Position numbers and translations under genes: made by a program. The notes below the pieces were generated by a model, which was not told the origin of the DNA, made no database searches, and saw nothing but the letters and a program-made list of their open reading frames with translations. Positions 19,109-29,912 of a DNA stretch of 31,838 nt are shown here, piece after piece (positions within the stretch are counted from its first letter, which is position 1; every line of letters begins with the position of its first letter). The stretch spans positions 30,550-62,387 of the forward strand of contig NW_004191391.1 in assembly GCF_000224145.3 (NCBI RefSeq), given 5' to 3'. Origin of the DNA: Ciona intestinalis (lineage: Eukaryota; Chordata; Ascidiacea; Phlebobranchia; Cionidae).

Positions 19109-22100
19109 TTAAGGTATAGCTCGAGCTTGGAACCTATTTCCACCAAAACGGGAATGAGACGAAACTTCGCCAAGATGACCAAATATATTGCGGCTTCCAG
19201 ACGTTTCTTCAATAACAGTTTGTTGGCTTGGTTGGAGAGATTCAATCTCTGAAAATATCCAAGACATATTGTCTGTTTCATCGCCTGCAAAATAAAATAA
19301 ACAAATCATTGAACATCGTATGAGAAAGTTCGTTATAACGTTTCTTAAAATTCTTATACAAATCCAAAACGTCCCTTAAAACTTTAAACGAAGTTAAAAT
19401 GTTCGTTAAAAACTTTAAACAAATATTTGTTTAGCGGCTCATACGGTGTACTAGTCTGCCCGGTTTGTAGACGTCGGAAATAGACTACGTTTTTATAGTA
19501 GATTAGCCGCTAAAAGATTAACATTATGCCTAGTAGCAAAAGTAACGGAAAGCCTATGTCATTGCGACTATACCACAGCCAGTTGTTAATTGTTTAAAAG
19601 ATGATTAGAATATTGGGATATTAATTATGTGCTTAAGGTGTCCCGTCTTCCCCCACCCTACTATATCTTTCAAACAACAGTGGTTATGGTAAACAACTCA
19701 CGTAATTAGTTTAAACAACATTATCAATCTAAAATTTCGAGAGTTTTTAAAGAAACAAAAAAAGATTTAAAACGAAAATAAAGTTTTGAAACAAAAATTA
19801 CGACTAAAGTACGGACTTAAAACCAAAAGTAGGACCAAGACGTTTGTTACATACTTTCACAGAGCTGCTCATAGTCATCACAACATGAACGAAAGTGTTT
19901 GCATTCTGCGTCACAAGTACAACCGGTAAATGATTGGGTTCTTGTTGCTCGAGATAAGGAAGGTCGTTTACATTGTGGGAATCCAGGAAACTTTACAAGG
20001 CAAGATGAGCCTATAATAATAACTTTATTTGTCATTTTGATTACGGTAGCGAAGATGAAAAAAAATTTTAAATGAAAAGACAGGATGTAGCGACAAAACA
20101 ATAGTTGTTAAAACACGCTTACAGTTAAAAACATATTTATATTTAGTTGTAAGAAAATAGGCGTGGTCGTTACACCGAGCAGACAAACAAGCCATATATG
20201 TTTAATTAATATCAAATTAGAATTTTAATAGAAACAAAAGTGAACTTGCAACAGTATTTGTAAATACGGTGGGGTGAATATATGGTAGCACCCCGTGTGT
20301 TGGGGTAATGGGCCAATCCTAGGACCAATGGTGTACCACGCTGTGGGACCTCACCCACATAGAATAGAAAATAACAGTAGTTGCATTGTGGATAAGCATG
20401 TTTTGCATTCCTATTCTGGTTTGTTTATATATTAGTAGTACAGTTTGACCCGCCACAGGAATTTATATAAAGCATGATGGGGAAAGATGGGACACAATTT
20501 TATTCTATTTTCCCGTGCCATTTGGACGACCTCAAAACACGGTCAGTATATTTAATGTTATGTGCTAAAAGTGTCCCATCTTCCCCCACCCTACTCCAAA
20601 TAAAAATTATTACGTGTAAATTTAAAGATCTAAACAATAACTTACTAAAGTTTTTGGACCGAGTAGATAGAAAAATATTGCAGTAGTTTATTTCACAGCA
20701 CGATACGCAGGGCTGGTTGTACCCGCACATGGATGCTTGCTGTTGCAAAACGTCACAAGCATGCTGTTGTTTACAACCTTTCGAAATTCTTCTTTGACCA
20801 CCACCTGTGCGGACTTCACTGTAGCACGATCTCTGGCCACATTTAATAATAATGTTATAATATAATAGGGTGGGGGAGATGGGACACCTTTACATTCTAT
20901 TTTCTTGTCCTACTTTGTTGTAAACGAATAGGATTTGAAGAATTATAAAACCGTATCCTTACGACTCTCATATACCGTTGTTAATTGTTTAAAACATGAT
21001 CAGGATATTTGGTAATATGTGCTGAAGGGGCCCTATCTTACCCCACAGTACTATATATTGACCCATTGTACCCCGTAGTACTATATAACACATAGGAAAT
21101 ACTGAAGAATTCTCCAGTACGTTACCTAATAGACCAGTGGACAGTGTTCGAGGTTGGTAGTTAGGGGTTATTAGTAAGCGGGTAAAGGCTAGTGGTTATA
21201 CGGGTTCCTACACCTCGTACTAGCTTACAATAGTTACCGTGTATGTTACTTCGTAGGTGTTTTTTGGGATTTTTCATTTTTTCATGTGTGGCTGATAATT
21301 TGGACAGCTCATTAGTGACCATATACGTTAGTTGTTATAAAGGCAAGGATTGTTTACTAGTTTACCAAATACAAATAATTAACGCTTGCGTAGGCTTATA
21401 CCTGATTCGGTAAGCATTCTACAATCTGTCCTTCAGAATTGCATTGTTCATTTGTTGCAGCGTTCGAGCAAGAAAAGCATCTGAGAGGTAGTATACCAGC
21501 ATCAGTGCTTGAAATTTCGTTTCTGCTTCTTGAATAAAAACTGAGGCTTGGCGGTAGAGTTCCTTTAGTATGAAGAAGGCGATTAGAAGTTAAGAATGTA
21601 GTGTGAAATTAGGTATGGGGTAAAGTGGGACACTTTAAATTAACAATGAGGGGTAAAGTGAGACACGGGGAACAGTGGGACATTTGAAATTGAGCATGTG
21701 GGGTAAAGTAAGATGTGAGGTAAAGTGGGACACTTAAAATTGACAATGTGGGACAAAATGAGGTATGGGATAAACTGGGACATTTTTTTATTTATTTTAC
21801 GGGACTTAATTATAGACTGGAAGATTGATGCTGCTACTATTATGGGCGTGTGTGTCATAGGGTAAGAAACTTTTCTGCAATTATTTTTGTCTCTAATGGG
21901 TTGTCTAAATTTTAAGCAATACATTATGAAAAAAACTCTCCCCCCACCCTACTATATTTTAAGTATCATTTACCTTTGCATATGTCGGAATAATCTGTGC
22001 AACAATCATTTTCAGTTTCACACACCCAGTCACAATGACAATGATAAATGCGGCCTCGACGAACGAATCCGTTTCGTTCAATGTACCAAGACTCCCGGCA

Positions 22101-24053
22101 CAATGGAAACGATTGCAAGCACGACATGTCTGAAAATTTGAAAGCAAATTGTAAAAAACAGTTACTTTTGTGCCTTTAATAATAACTATATTGGCCCGTG
22201 GATTACGGTAGCGAAGATTTAGAAATATTTTAAACGTGAAGACGTATATGGGTACTGTTTTTAAAGTGGTGTATACCGATTGTATTTTTAAATTTTGAAT
22301 ATTTTACACACAGAATATTTCACAACGGTTTGCGAATGTAAAAATTACCAAGTTGCCGTGGACGCAGTTTTATTATGTTTAAATAATATGAAAGTATAAA
22401 TACGAACTTTTTCCACGAGGTTCCGGTACTTTAGCTATGTTACAGTTGTCATGAGCGCAACAATGATGACATAGTGAATTCTCACGGCCAGAGTTGCATC
22501 GTGTATTGCCGGTATTTGCGAAGTTTTGATTCATTTGAACTTGACATGAATGTGCTTGCATGCAGCCCTTTCGAATGAAATGTACACCACCGTTCTCCCG
22601 AATCTCTGTGTAGCACACGTCCTTCGTGTATGAAGGTAATATAAAGCTCTCAAATAGCATACAATCATATACAGGGAAAGACACGTTACAGAGAAGAATA
22701 TCATTATAGTGTAATAAGAAGGTGGGGCAAAATAGGACACCTTTTTATCCTATTTACTTGTCCTATTTGGTAGTAAACAAAGAATATCCAAAGAATTATA
22801 AAACGTATCCTTATGACTTCCATAAACCGTTGTTAATTGTTTAAAACACGGTCATGATTTTTAGATATTATGTTCTGAAGGTGTCCCGTCTTACCCCAGA
22901 GTACTACATAATGATTTAAAATTCGGATATGTAGAAACGCTTATAAACCAACAGGTTCAGTCCTATATCACTAGCGTACTATGAGCAGTTTCAAAACCCG
23001 AACGTTGTACATATAAACATCAACCGTATATGAGCTCTCTTAATTTTTACCTGCGGATTTGAACAGTTTTCAGTAATTCCGTTTAAATTACACAGATGAT
23101 TTGAAGATGCATTGCACATAACGCAGGTAAGTGCTGAAAAAAAGTTTTGTAATAAAATGTTATCAACCTGTTAAACGCAGTTCGTGCATGGTTTATTATT
23201 GCAAATTTTGCCCCAAACTATTTAATTTTACTTTACTAAAATATAGTAGGGTGGGGGAAGATGGGACACATTTAGCACATAATACCTAAATATCCTGATC
23301 GTGTTTTAAACAATTAATAACGGTCTATGTGAGTCGTGATGCTGCGATTTTGTCTTTCTCTGAATGCTTTTTGTTTACTAAATAGAACGATAGATAGATT
23401 GAAAAGATCCCATCTTTCCCCATCCTACTATACTTCTATACAGTTTGTTTAACCTTGTGGCTAAAATATCTTGTACGATGCTGTGGCAAAGTGGTTAGCA
23501 CGTCTGTCTATCACCATAAGGTTAATAGTTCATGCGTTGTCTAAATTGTTAGTCATATTAACAATACAGTACTGTGGAGAAAATGGGACACCTTTAGCAC
23601 ATATAATATCTAAATATCCTAATCGTGTTTTAAACAATTCACAACGGTCTATGGGAGTCATGAGGATACTGTTTTGTAATTCTCTGAATATTCTTTGTTT
23701 ACTTACAAATTGAACGATAATTTTGAATGAAAAGGTGTCCCATCTTCTCCCACCCTACTATTTTAATAACTTTTTTATATACTGAGAGTACTTAGGCGTT
23801 ATGAGAAATTATATCACGCGTGAAGCGTGTAAGTAATAATCACAAACACATTACAAATGCGCCGGAGGGCTCCCCATGTTAGTAACGGTGGCGGTTCGTA
23901 TAGTCTAAACAAAAGCATGTAGCAATAAAGAACAAAACTGTGGCACTTACCGTCGCTCCATTTAAACAAATACAACAGAAAGAGGAGAATTTTTAAATTA
24001 TGCACGTAAAAGCTGGGACTCCTTTTACCGTAACATGTAGGCAAAGTGCTCAT
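19109..24053 (-). CDS. Secreted multidomain protein: signal peptide, (LU + somatomedin-B-like) x2, short tail
   Basis: I do not recognise a named gene. Exons in coding order: 24053-23951 (hydrophobic ILLFLLYLF, likely signal peptide), 23133-23051 and 22621-22408 (LU domain 1), 22129-21974 (SMB-like 1), 21480-21402 and 20832-20646 (LU domain 2), 20010-19855 (SMB-like 2), 19284-19109 (Ser-rich tail, TAA). LU domain 1 runs from LTCVMCNASSNHLC through IRKGC to CHHCCAHDNCN. LU domain 2 runs from CFSCSNAATNEQC through ISKGC to CVSCCEINYCN. Both end in the CC-x4-CN signature of Ly6/uPAR three-finger domains. SMB 1 has CHCDWVCETENDCCTDYSDIC and SMB 2 has CTCDAECKHFRSCCDDYEQLC, fitting CxCD-x2-C-x5-CC-x-DY-x3-C. 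Both SMB exons are 156 nt. There is no C-terminal hydrophobic stretch, so no GPI anchor is expected. One joint is out of phase by one base (22129-21974 to 21480). The 22621 acceptor (acgaag) was chosen because it makes the two LU domains equal in length there. Confidence 0.75.
19573..19665 (-). mobile_element. MITE family A, truncated reverse copy
   Basis: Only the second half (from gttgttaattgtttaaaa to ccctactata). In the last intron of the LU/SMB gene. Confidence 0.88.
20011..20180 (-). mobile_element. Repeat element R, reverse, ending at a splice acceptor
   Basis: On the minus strand its tail reads ttattattatag, and the next base is the first of LU/SMB exon 7 (20010). Confidence 0.85.
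20471..20596 (-). mobile_element. MITE family A with internal deletion, reverse
   Basis: Both ends present, about 70 bp of the middle missing after gccatttgg. LU/SMB gene intron 6. Confidence 0.9.
20864..21055 (-). mobile_element. MITE family A, reverse copy
   Basis: LU/SMB gene intron 5, starting 31 bp before the 20832 acceptor. Its right end (ccccacagtactata) is echoed just after, at about 21070-21086. Confidence 0.9.
21203..21325 (-). mobile_element. SINE tail and core fragment, reverse
   Basis: Contains gttaccgtgtatgttacttc and gataatttggacagctcatt. LU/SMB gene intron 5. Confidence 0.8.
21605..21785. repeat. Minisatellite resembling MITE ends
   Basis: About six degenerate units of 30-35 bp built on ggggtaaagtgggacact and ttaaaattgacaatg. 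The unit resembles the MITE end followed by family B interior (ttgacaa). LU/SMB gene intron 4. Confidence 0.8.
21825..21920 (+). mobile_element. SINE core fragment with MITE-like end
   Basis: Core (gctgctactattatgggcg to gggttgtctaaat). A stray MITE right end (cccccaccctactatatt) follows at about 21940-21958. Confidence 0.7.
22178..22248 (-). mobile_element. Repeat element R, 3' fragment, reverse
   Basis: aataataactatattgg then attacggtagcgaagattta. LU/SMB gene intron 3. Confidence 0.75.
22705..22907 (-). mobile_element. MITE family A, reverse copy
   Basis: LU/SMB gene intron 2; left end tatagtgtaataagaagg is altered. Confidence 0.9.
23242..23432 (+). mobile_element. MITE family A, forward copy
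   Basis: LU/SMB gene intron 1, both ends intact. Confidence 0.93.
23475..23560 (+). mobile_element. SINE head fragment
   Basis: Head gatgctgtggcaaagtggtt, then a jump to gttgtctaaattgttag; the core is deleted. Confidence 0.7.
23567..23761 (+). mobile_element. MITE family A, forward copy
   Basis: LU/SMB gene intron 1, inserted into or beside a SINE fragment. Confidence 0.92.
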
Positions 24054-24514
24054 ATCGGTAAACTTTTACGAACCAAGTAAAAACACTGTTTTAATCAACT
24101 TTTAAGTAAGAGTGAATGATTCCATATATCTGAATAAGCACAGTGTTGTATTAGGAAGCTGTATTTATTCCTATAACGCTTTTAGACCAAAATTACTAAG
24201 TATACTGCTGTACAAATATACCTACTTATTGCTGAACGAATATATATCATATACAAGCTTGAGCTCCTGCCACTGCTACGTTCAGCGTGCTCTGTTATCA
24301 ATTTCGGAATAATTCAGCATAGCTTGTAAAACCGGAATCTCTAGTTTAAGAGAAACGTAGGCTCGGGGGTTGCGTTTTATATGTAGGCAATGGAAGTCAA
24401 TATCACAGCAAACAAGTTTATTAATAGAATGAGAAATTTTCTTTTTAAGTTCACTGAAAAATGAAACGTATGTTTTGCAATAGTGGTTGGAATTTAACTT
24501 GTAACCAGTAACAA
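24054..24514. other. Upstream flank of the LU/SMB gene
   Basis: Between the LU/SMB start codon and the sulfotransferase 3' end. Likely holds its promoter and 5'UTR; no motif supported. Confidence 0.5.
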
Positions 24515-24642
24515 TGTAGTAGGGTGGGGAAAGATGGGACACCTTTAGATGGGACACCTTTAATTCTTTAAATGTTCTTTGTTTACAACCAAATGGATTG
24601 AAAAAATAGAATGAAAGTTCTCCCATCTTTCCCCCCACTATA
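24515..24642 (+). mobile_element. MITE family A with internal deletion, forward
   Basis: Left end then agatgggacaccttt twice, then a jump to taattctttaaatgttc. Lies downstream of the sulfotransferase stop. Confidence 0.88.
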
Positions 24643-24652
24643 TAAACGTGAA

Positions 24653-24658
24653 TTTATT
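24653..24658 (-). terminator. Candidate polyadenylation signal of the sulfotransferase gene
   Basis: AATAAA on the minus strand about 160 nt past the TGA stop. It is the nearest such hexamer downstream; no cleavage-site evidence is available. Confidence 0.35.
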
Positions 24659-24818
24659 GCGGTTGCTAAACGTATACTGTCTCTTCGTTCGTGATCACGT
24701 TTTGCGCAATAACCACTTCGGAAAGGCACCGGACAAGCAACAACAGTGATCAATATACCAGTTATCTAGTTATTTGGGTTAAGATTAGGAAAATACGCAT
24801 TTTGTGGTTATAATATTT

Positions 24819-27800
24819 TCACTTTGATCCAATAACTGCTTTTTGAGCTTCATTTAACATTCTTTTTAATTCACCATATGAAGGTTGATGCACACGACCT
24901 TCTCCAGAATATTTCTGTTGCTTTTTTCGCAAATAATCTCCATATTTTACCTGGGGAAAAAACATGGTAAAACAAATCTTAATATTAATATAGTAGAGTA
25001 GAAGAAGATGTGACGCTCTTATAGCGCATAATATCCAAATACTCTGATCGTGTTTTAAACAATTAACAACGGTCTATGAAAGTCCCGAGAATGCGGTTTT
25101 ATGATTTTAAAAAATTTTTTTGTTTACTACCAAATGAGACGAAAAAATAGAATAAAAATGTGTTTAACTTTTCTCTACTACAATAAAGTTACCTCTCCCC
25201 ATGTAAGTTGTTCACAGTGAGCTCCAGCATTATCACGCAGCTTAATGCGGCTTATCCACGGCTTCATGTCAAATTGATCATAATATAAAATGCACCTGGC
25301 AAGTTGTATAATCTGTTTAAAGCTACAAAAATGTTTGCTAATTTGTTTTTACGCTGTTGCAGTTACTTTAAACGAATTTAAATCTGGTTTTGGTTTAAAA
25401 TCAGTCTTTATTATGTGAACGGGTTGTGTCTTTACACACATATTTGATCCTATTGGACTTTAAAGTTTAAAGTAATTAAACATAAATAACTTGTTAATTG
25501 TTTGTCTGCTAGGTGTAGGACCACGCTTCTTTTCTTCCAACTAAACGTAAATATGTTTTAACTGTAAGTGTGTTTTAACAACTGTTGTTTTTTCGCTATA
25601 TCCTGTCTTTTCGTTTAAAATGTTTCTAAATTTTCGCTACCGTAATCGGAGAGACAAATTAAGTTATTATTATTATTATAATATTAAAACTAGAATATGA
25701 TTCAGATAAGGTCTACTAACCTTTTTGCAGCAGCTTCGAGGTGACTTCTAAAAATCTGTAATTCATTTTTCATTCTAAGTGTTCCATACTCAGAAATCTA
25801 GTAAGCAGAAGTTAAGTTTCTTTAAAAAACACATTTCGTTTTTATTTTAATGATAAGAGTAGAAAAATACTTACTTAGTTTTCAGAATTCAGACATTGGT
25901 ATTCATGTTTACAAAGCTGTTCAAATTAACATCTATACTAAGGTGGGGAAAGTCGGGACACCTTTAGCATATAATATACAAACATCTTGATTGTTTACTT
26001 CTTTGAATTCTTTATTTAGTATCAAATTGGACGAGAAAATAGTTTCCCATATTTCCCCACTCTACTGTCATAAGATCAAAGCGGGCATAAATTTATCAAA
26101 AAAACGTTGCTAAAAACAGAAACTAATTTCGGAAAAAAAATCATTATCCTGAGATTAAATAATGAACAAACTTTGCGATTGAAACACACTGCTTCACTTA
26201 CCTTTTTGTCAAGAGTTTTGTTGAAGAAATCATAAAGTCTTTCGTCCAGGTAATTCCACTGCAAAATTTTGTCTTTAGTTTCAGCAGAAAGTTTTCGTCG
26301 AGAAGAATTATGACGAACTTTAAGCCGAAGATAAACAATATCTTCATAATCTTCCATGCAAAGTTTATCTACAAATACAAAGAGTTTACAAACATCTTTT
26401 AAACATATTCTAATCAAGGCTCGTCTACCGTTGTGGGGGTATGTGTCCCTGGGAAAAACACTTAATGGCAATTTCCCCAACCCAGTGGTCGCTAATGGGT
26501 TGTCCAAATTATCAGCCACACATAAAAAAAACAATTGCACACATAGTAACATAGTTGGTAACTTGTAAGCTGGCACAAGTTGTATGAAACAGAACACCCG
26601 TGTTATAGGGACTGTCGTTTTCTGACCCAAAGATAGAGCGGGTTACGTTCATATTCATAATCTTAATCTTTTTATACGATATTAAGACATTACCTTTTAA
26701 CAAAATTAAAGATTCGTCCATTCTTTCAGTAATCAATACCAAATCAAAATTATTTTCCATTTGTTGTATTATACTGTTACTGTAACTGATGTCATTCCTT
26801 TCATTATCAAATCCTGTATTTAAATAAAATCAAAATGATTAGAATTAGTTGATTAGCCCACAGCCAAACTTAAAACAATGTTGAGACCCAGGTTTGTAAT
26901 ACTTTAATGACAGAAATATATTTTTTAAAATTGGAAAATGGGTCCCAGCCAAGACTTGGGAACCATTAAGTTGAGTTAGTTAATCGGTAAAACTGTAATA
27001 TACATTCAATGTATAGTGTGTGTGTATATAACTTATGCAAAATAATGCACACTTATGCCCGGAGCAGCGGTAACGAGACCTGCCATTAACCCAGAAGTAA
27101 AATGTTGTGGGCTTGTCGCTGCTACCATTGTGGGCGTATGTGTCGTTGGGCAATACACTTCATGGTAATTGCTCTAACCCAGTGGTCACTAATGGTTTGT
27201 CTAAATTGTCAGACAGGCAGAAAAAGTATCACCCACAAGAGGTATATATGTAGTAACTCGTAAGCTGGCACGAGGTGTATGAAACGGAACACCCGTGCTA
27301 TAACAACTATCGTTTTCTGGCCATGCGAGTATAGATCAAGTTACATTTAGTCAACTACATACCTAAGTCAAATGCCATGTAATTTTTTGCTCTAAAATGC
27401 CATGGTGTCGATCTATTGTAATATCCTTTGGGATTTGATATAAATTCCACCAAACTTTGCTCATCTGTAGGATCGGTAAACCAGGCAGGATAAGGCCAAT
27501 CCCGAAAAAATGCAAATCCAGATTCAAAACAGTCACCAGGTTCTCTCAGCAGGGTGATTCTTAAAGCATTGCTATTAACTGCCTTTGTTACATCTTGGTG
27601 GTGGTATCTAAAAATTTAAATGAGTCTTAAATTTTTAAATATATAAATGATAATGGCCACTCTACGTGGTAAAACAACATATATTAAAGTGGGGAAAGAT
27701 GGGGCACCTTTAGCACATAATATTTAAATATTCTGATCGTGTTTTAAACAATTAATATCAGTCTAAAGGAGTTGTGAGGATACGGTTTTATAATTATCTG

Positions 27801-29321
27801 AATATTATTTTATAACTACCAAATGGGACAAGAAAATAGTATGAAAAGGTGTCCCATCTTCCCCACTCTGCTATATAACTATAAACCTCTTTCTGGACTG
27901 TGTGTTTTTTTTGCTAACGTAAGAATTAGGGTAAAAACAATATTGCTGCTAAACAAACAATGTTCTCATAAGCTTAATCATATAGTAAACTATAGTTAGG
28001 TTTAATATTTTTACCTGAAATGATGACAAAGCACATCATACTTTGGCAGATGTGGAACAATAAGCTGTCGATTAAATAAGGCTGGATATCCAGCCAACTC
28101 CCAATGTCTTTCTAATGGTAAGCCAACCACTAGCTTATGTTTCTCTGCATATCTTAGTATGATGTTGGTGAGTGTCGTGCTACCTGCAATTGCATAAAGA
28201 TACTTTATATGTTTCACACATAGATATATTAGGGTAGGGGAAGATAGGGCACCTTTTCTTTCAATTTCTCGTCCAACTTGGTGGTAAACAAAGAACATTC
28301 GGGAAATTATTAAACCGTATCCTCACGATTTCCATATACCGTTGTTAATTGTTTAAAAAACCATCAGGATATTTGGCCATTGTGTACTAAAAGTGTGATA
28401 TCTTCCCCTATAGTACTAAACTTATTTATTTTACACATAGATACTTTTATATTTTACACACAGATACTGTTTTACACATGAATACTTATATATTTGGACT
28501 AGCTGTATGATATCCATGACCAAGTTATCGTCTTCTTTACTTTACATAACATTTTTCATGTCTTCGAAAACGTTAACGAAAATCATGGTATTTAAAAAAC
28601 AAAGGTATCGAAAGAAGAACTTAATTACTATTCATTATGTATCTTCATAAAACAAATAAGGATGTCATATTTTGCAGTTTTAATGTTCACAGCCAGTTGA
28701 TGATGAATTAGAAAACTAATTCAGTACATATTGATTTACATTACTCACACCTTTTACCTGTTTTGTGTGTTTTTAGAAAAACAAGCCCTCTTTTATTGCA
28801 GCTAGAGTTTAATGACGTTTTTGCCCCAGTGTCAGGAAATGTTGGAAAATCTAAATTGACAATCATGTAAATATAATTCATTTCTATCTCAGCTGCTCGT
28901 CAGCCAAACAGTGAAAAAAGCATGCACGGTCCAGAAAGATGTTTATGGTTATGTAGTAGAGTGGGAAAGATGGGACACCTTTTCATACTATTTCCTTGTC
29001 ACATATGGTAGTTATAAAGGAATATTCAAATAATTATAAAACCGTATCCTCATAACTCCCATGGACCGTTGTTATTTGTTTAAAACAACATACGATAATT
29101 CGTAAGCTGGCAGGAGGTGTATGAAACAAAACACATGTTATAGCAAATGTCGTTTTCCGGCCACGCGAGATGAAAGCAAGTTACATTAATTCATTACTTT
29201 AAATATAGAGGTATATGAGTAACAACTTACGTTTATTTTGTTGATTTGCTTCTGGAAATAAGTATAATTCTCTTCCCAAAGTAGACTTTTTGTTCAACTG
29301 TTTTCTGTGCTGTGTGCTCGG
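24819..29321 (-). CDS. Galactose-3-O-sulfotransferase family enzyme (N-terminal exon not found)
   Basis: Predicted Golgi enzyme moving sulfate from PAPS to O-3 of galactose on glycolipids or glycans. Exons in coding order: 29321-29231, 28850-28758, 28183-28015, 27607-27363, 26813-26694, 26368-26202, 25797-25721, 25322-25193, 24950-24819. They total 1224 nt (407 codons plus TGA) in one frame. The 5'-phosphosulfate loop is LKTHKTGSTTLTNIILRYAE (visible residues 56-75), and the 3'-phosphate-binding motif is LRITLLREPGDCFESGF (133-149). FDLVLITERMDESLILLK and EDIVYLRLKVR follow, as in GAL3ST enzymes, then WNYLDERLYDFFNKTL. Family members are about 400-490 aa, so only the short cytosolic tail and signal anchor are missing. 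No convincing exon for them is visible between 29322 and the tRNA array. A polyadenylation signal candidate (AATAAA on minus) lies at 24653-24658. Which GAL3ST subtype this is cannot be decided by eye. Confidence 0.87.
24989..25181 (+). mobile_element. MITE family A, degraded forward copy
   Basis: Sulfotransferase intron 8, ending about 11 bp from the exon 8 donor; both ends mutated. Confidence 0.85.
25474..25682 (+). mobile_element. Repeat element R, longest copy
   Basis: Head cataaataacttgttaattg, middle and (ATT)n tail all present. Sulfotransferase intron 7. Confidence 0.85.
25933..26067 (+). mobile_element. MITE family A with internal deletion, forward
   Basis: Sulfotransferase intron 6; about 60 bp of the middle lost. 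Confidence 0.88.
26412..26665 (+). mobile_element. SINE core and tail
   Basis: In sulfotransferase intron 5, filling most of it. Confidence 0.88.
27058..27350 (+). mobile_element. SINE, near full-length
   Basis: Decayed head, core and tail. Sulfotransferase intron 4, ending 13 bp from the 27363 donor. Confidence 0.9.
27682..27876 (+). mobile_element. MITE family A, forward copy
   Basis: Sulfotransferase intron 3, nearly full length. Confidence 0.9.
28226..28418 (-). mobile_element. MITE family A, reverse copy
   Basis: Sulfotransferase intron 2, right end decayed. Confidence 0.9.
28952..29085 (-). mobile_element. MITE family A, truncated copy fused to SINE tail
   Basis: Breaks at ttgtttaaaaca, then SINE 3' sequence begins. 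Sulfotransferase intron 1. Confidence 0.88.
29086..29200 (+). mobile_element. SINE tail joined to MITE half
   Basis: Tail from acatacgataattcg to gcaagttacatt. It ends about 30 bp from the 29231 donor. Confidence 0.85.
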
Positions 29322-29867
29322 CTAAAAATAAAGTAATTAACTTCACGTAACATTCCTTGCTGGACACATTTACTTAATACATACATTTTGACAAATGAGC
29401 CAACCACAAAACGTAAAGACCGCAATCCAATGCAGTCTTTTCACTAATCCGTAATATATTCTATGAATGTAACATAAGCGAAGCATTTAACTTCGCCAAT
29501 ACAGTTTAACAATTAAAAATCACATTTAATTTAGGTCTATGAAAAAGTTATTTTCAAGCTCTTATTATCAGCAAACCTATATACAAACGCGTAGTATCCT
29601 CTGTTCAGATAAATAGCCCGAGGCAGTACGTAAAAGATTACTGTTCAACGGTACAGTGTGTGTTCACAGCACGCAATTTGTAAAAGGGCGAAGCAGGACC
29701 CAAGAAATGACGATGTAACTATTTAGTGAGTAAATACGCATAACGGTAAATGTTTCAGACCAGTGGTAATTAATAGGTGAATGTGCACAACCCTTAATTC
29801 GAATTAAGTTATTACATCAGTGATATGGTTAAGCATATAAAATGGCTTTGTGAATCTTGGATCTTTT
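29322..29867. other. Region between sulfotransferase exons and tRNA array
   Basis: Should hold the missing N-terminal exon, or an intron leading to it beyond the array. No start codon followed by a hydrophobic anchor was found on the minus strand. Confidence 0.5.
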
Positions 29868-29912
29868 TGGGTAATTACTATTTATTGAATTTTACAAACA
29901 GGTTCTAACGAA

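Noticed and set aside
26076..26630. 184-codon open frame on minus
   Set aside because: Only 26368-26202 is conserved sulfotransferase exon; the rest is SINE and intron sequence read through by chance.
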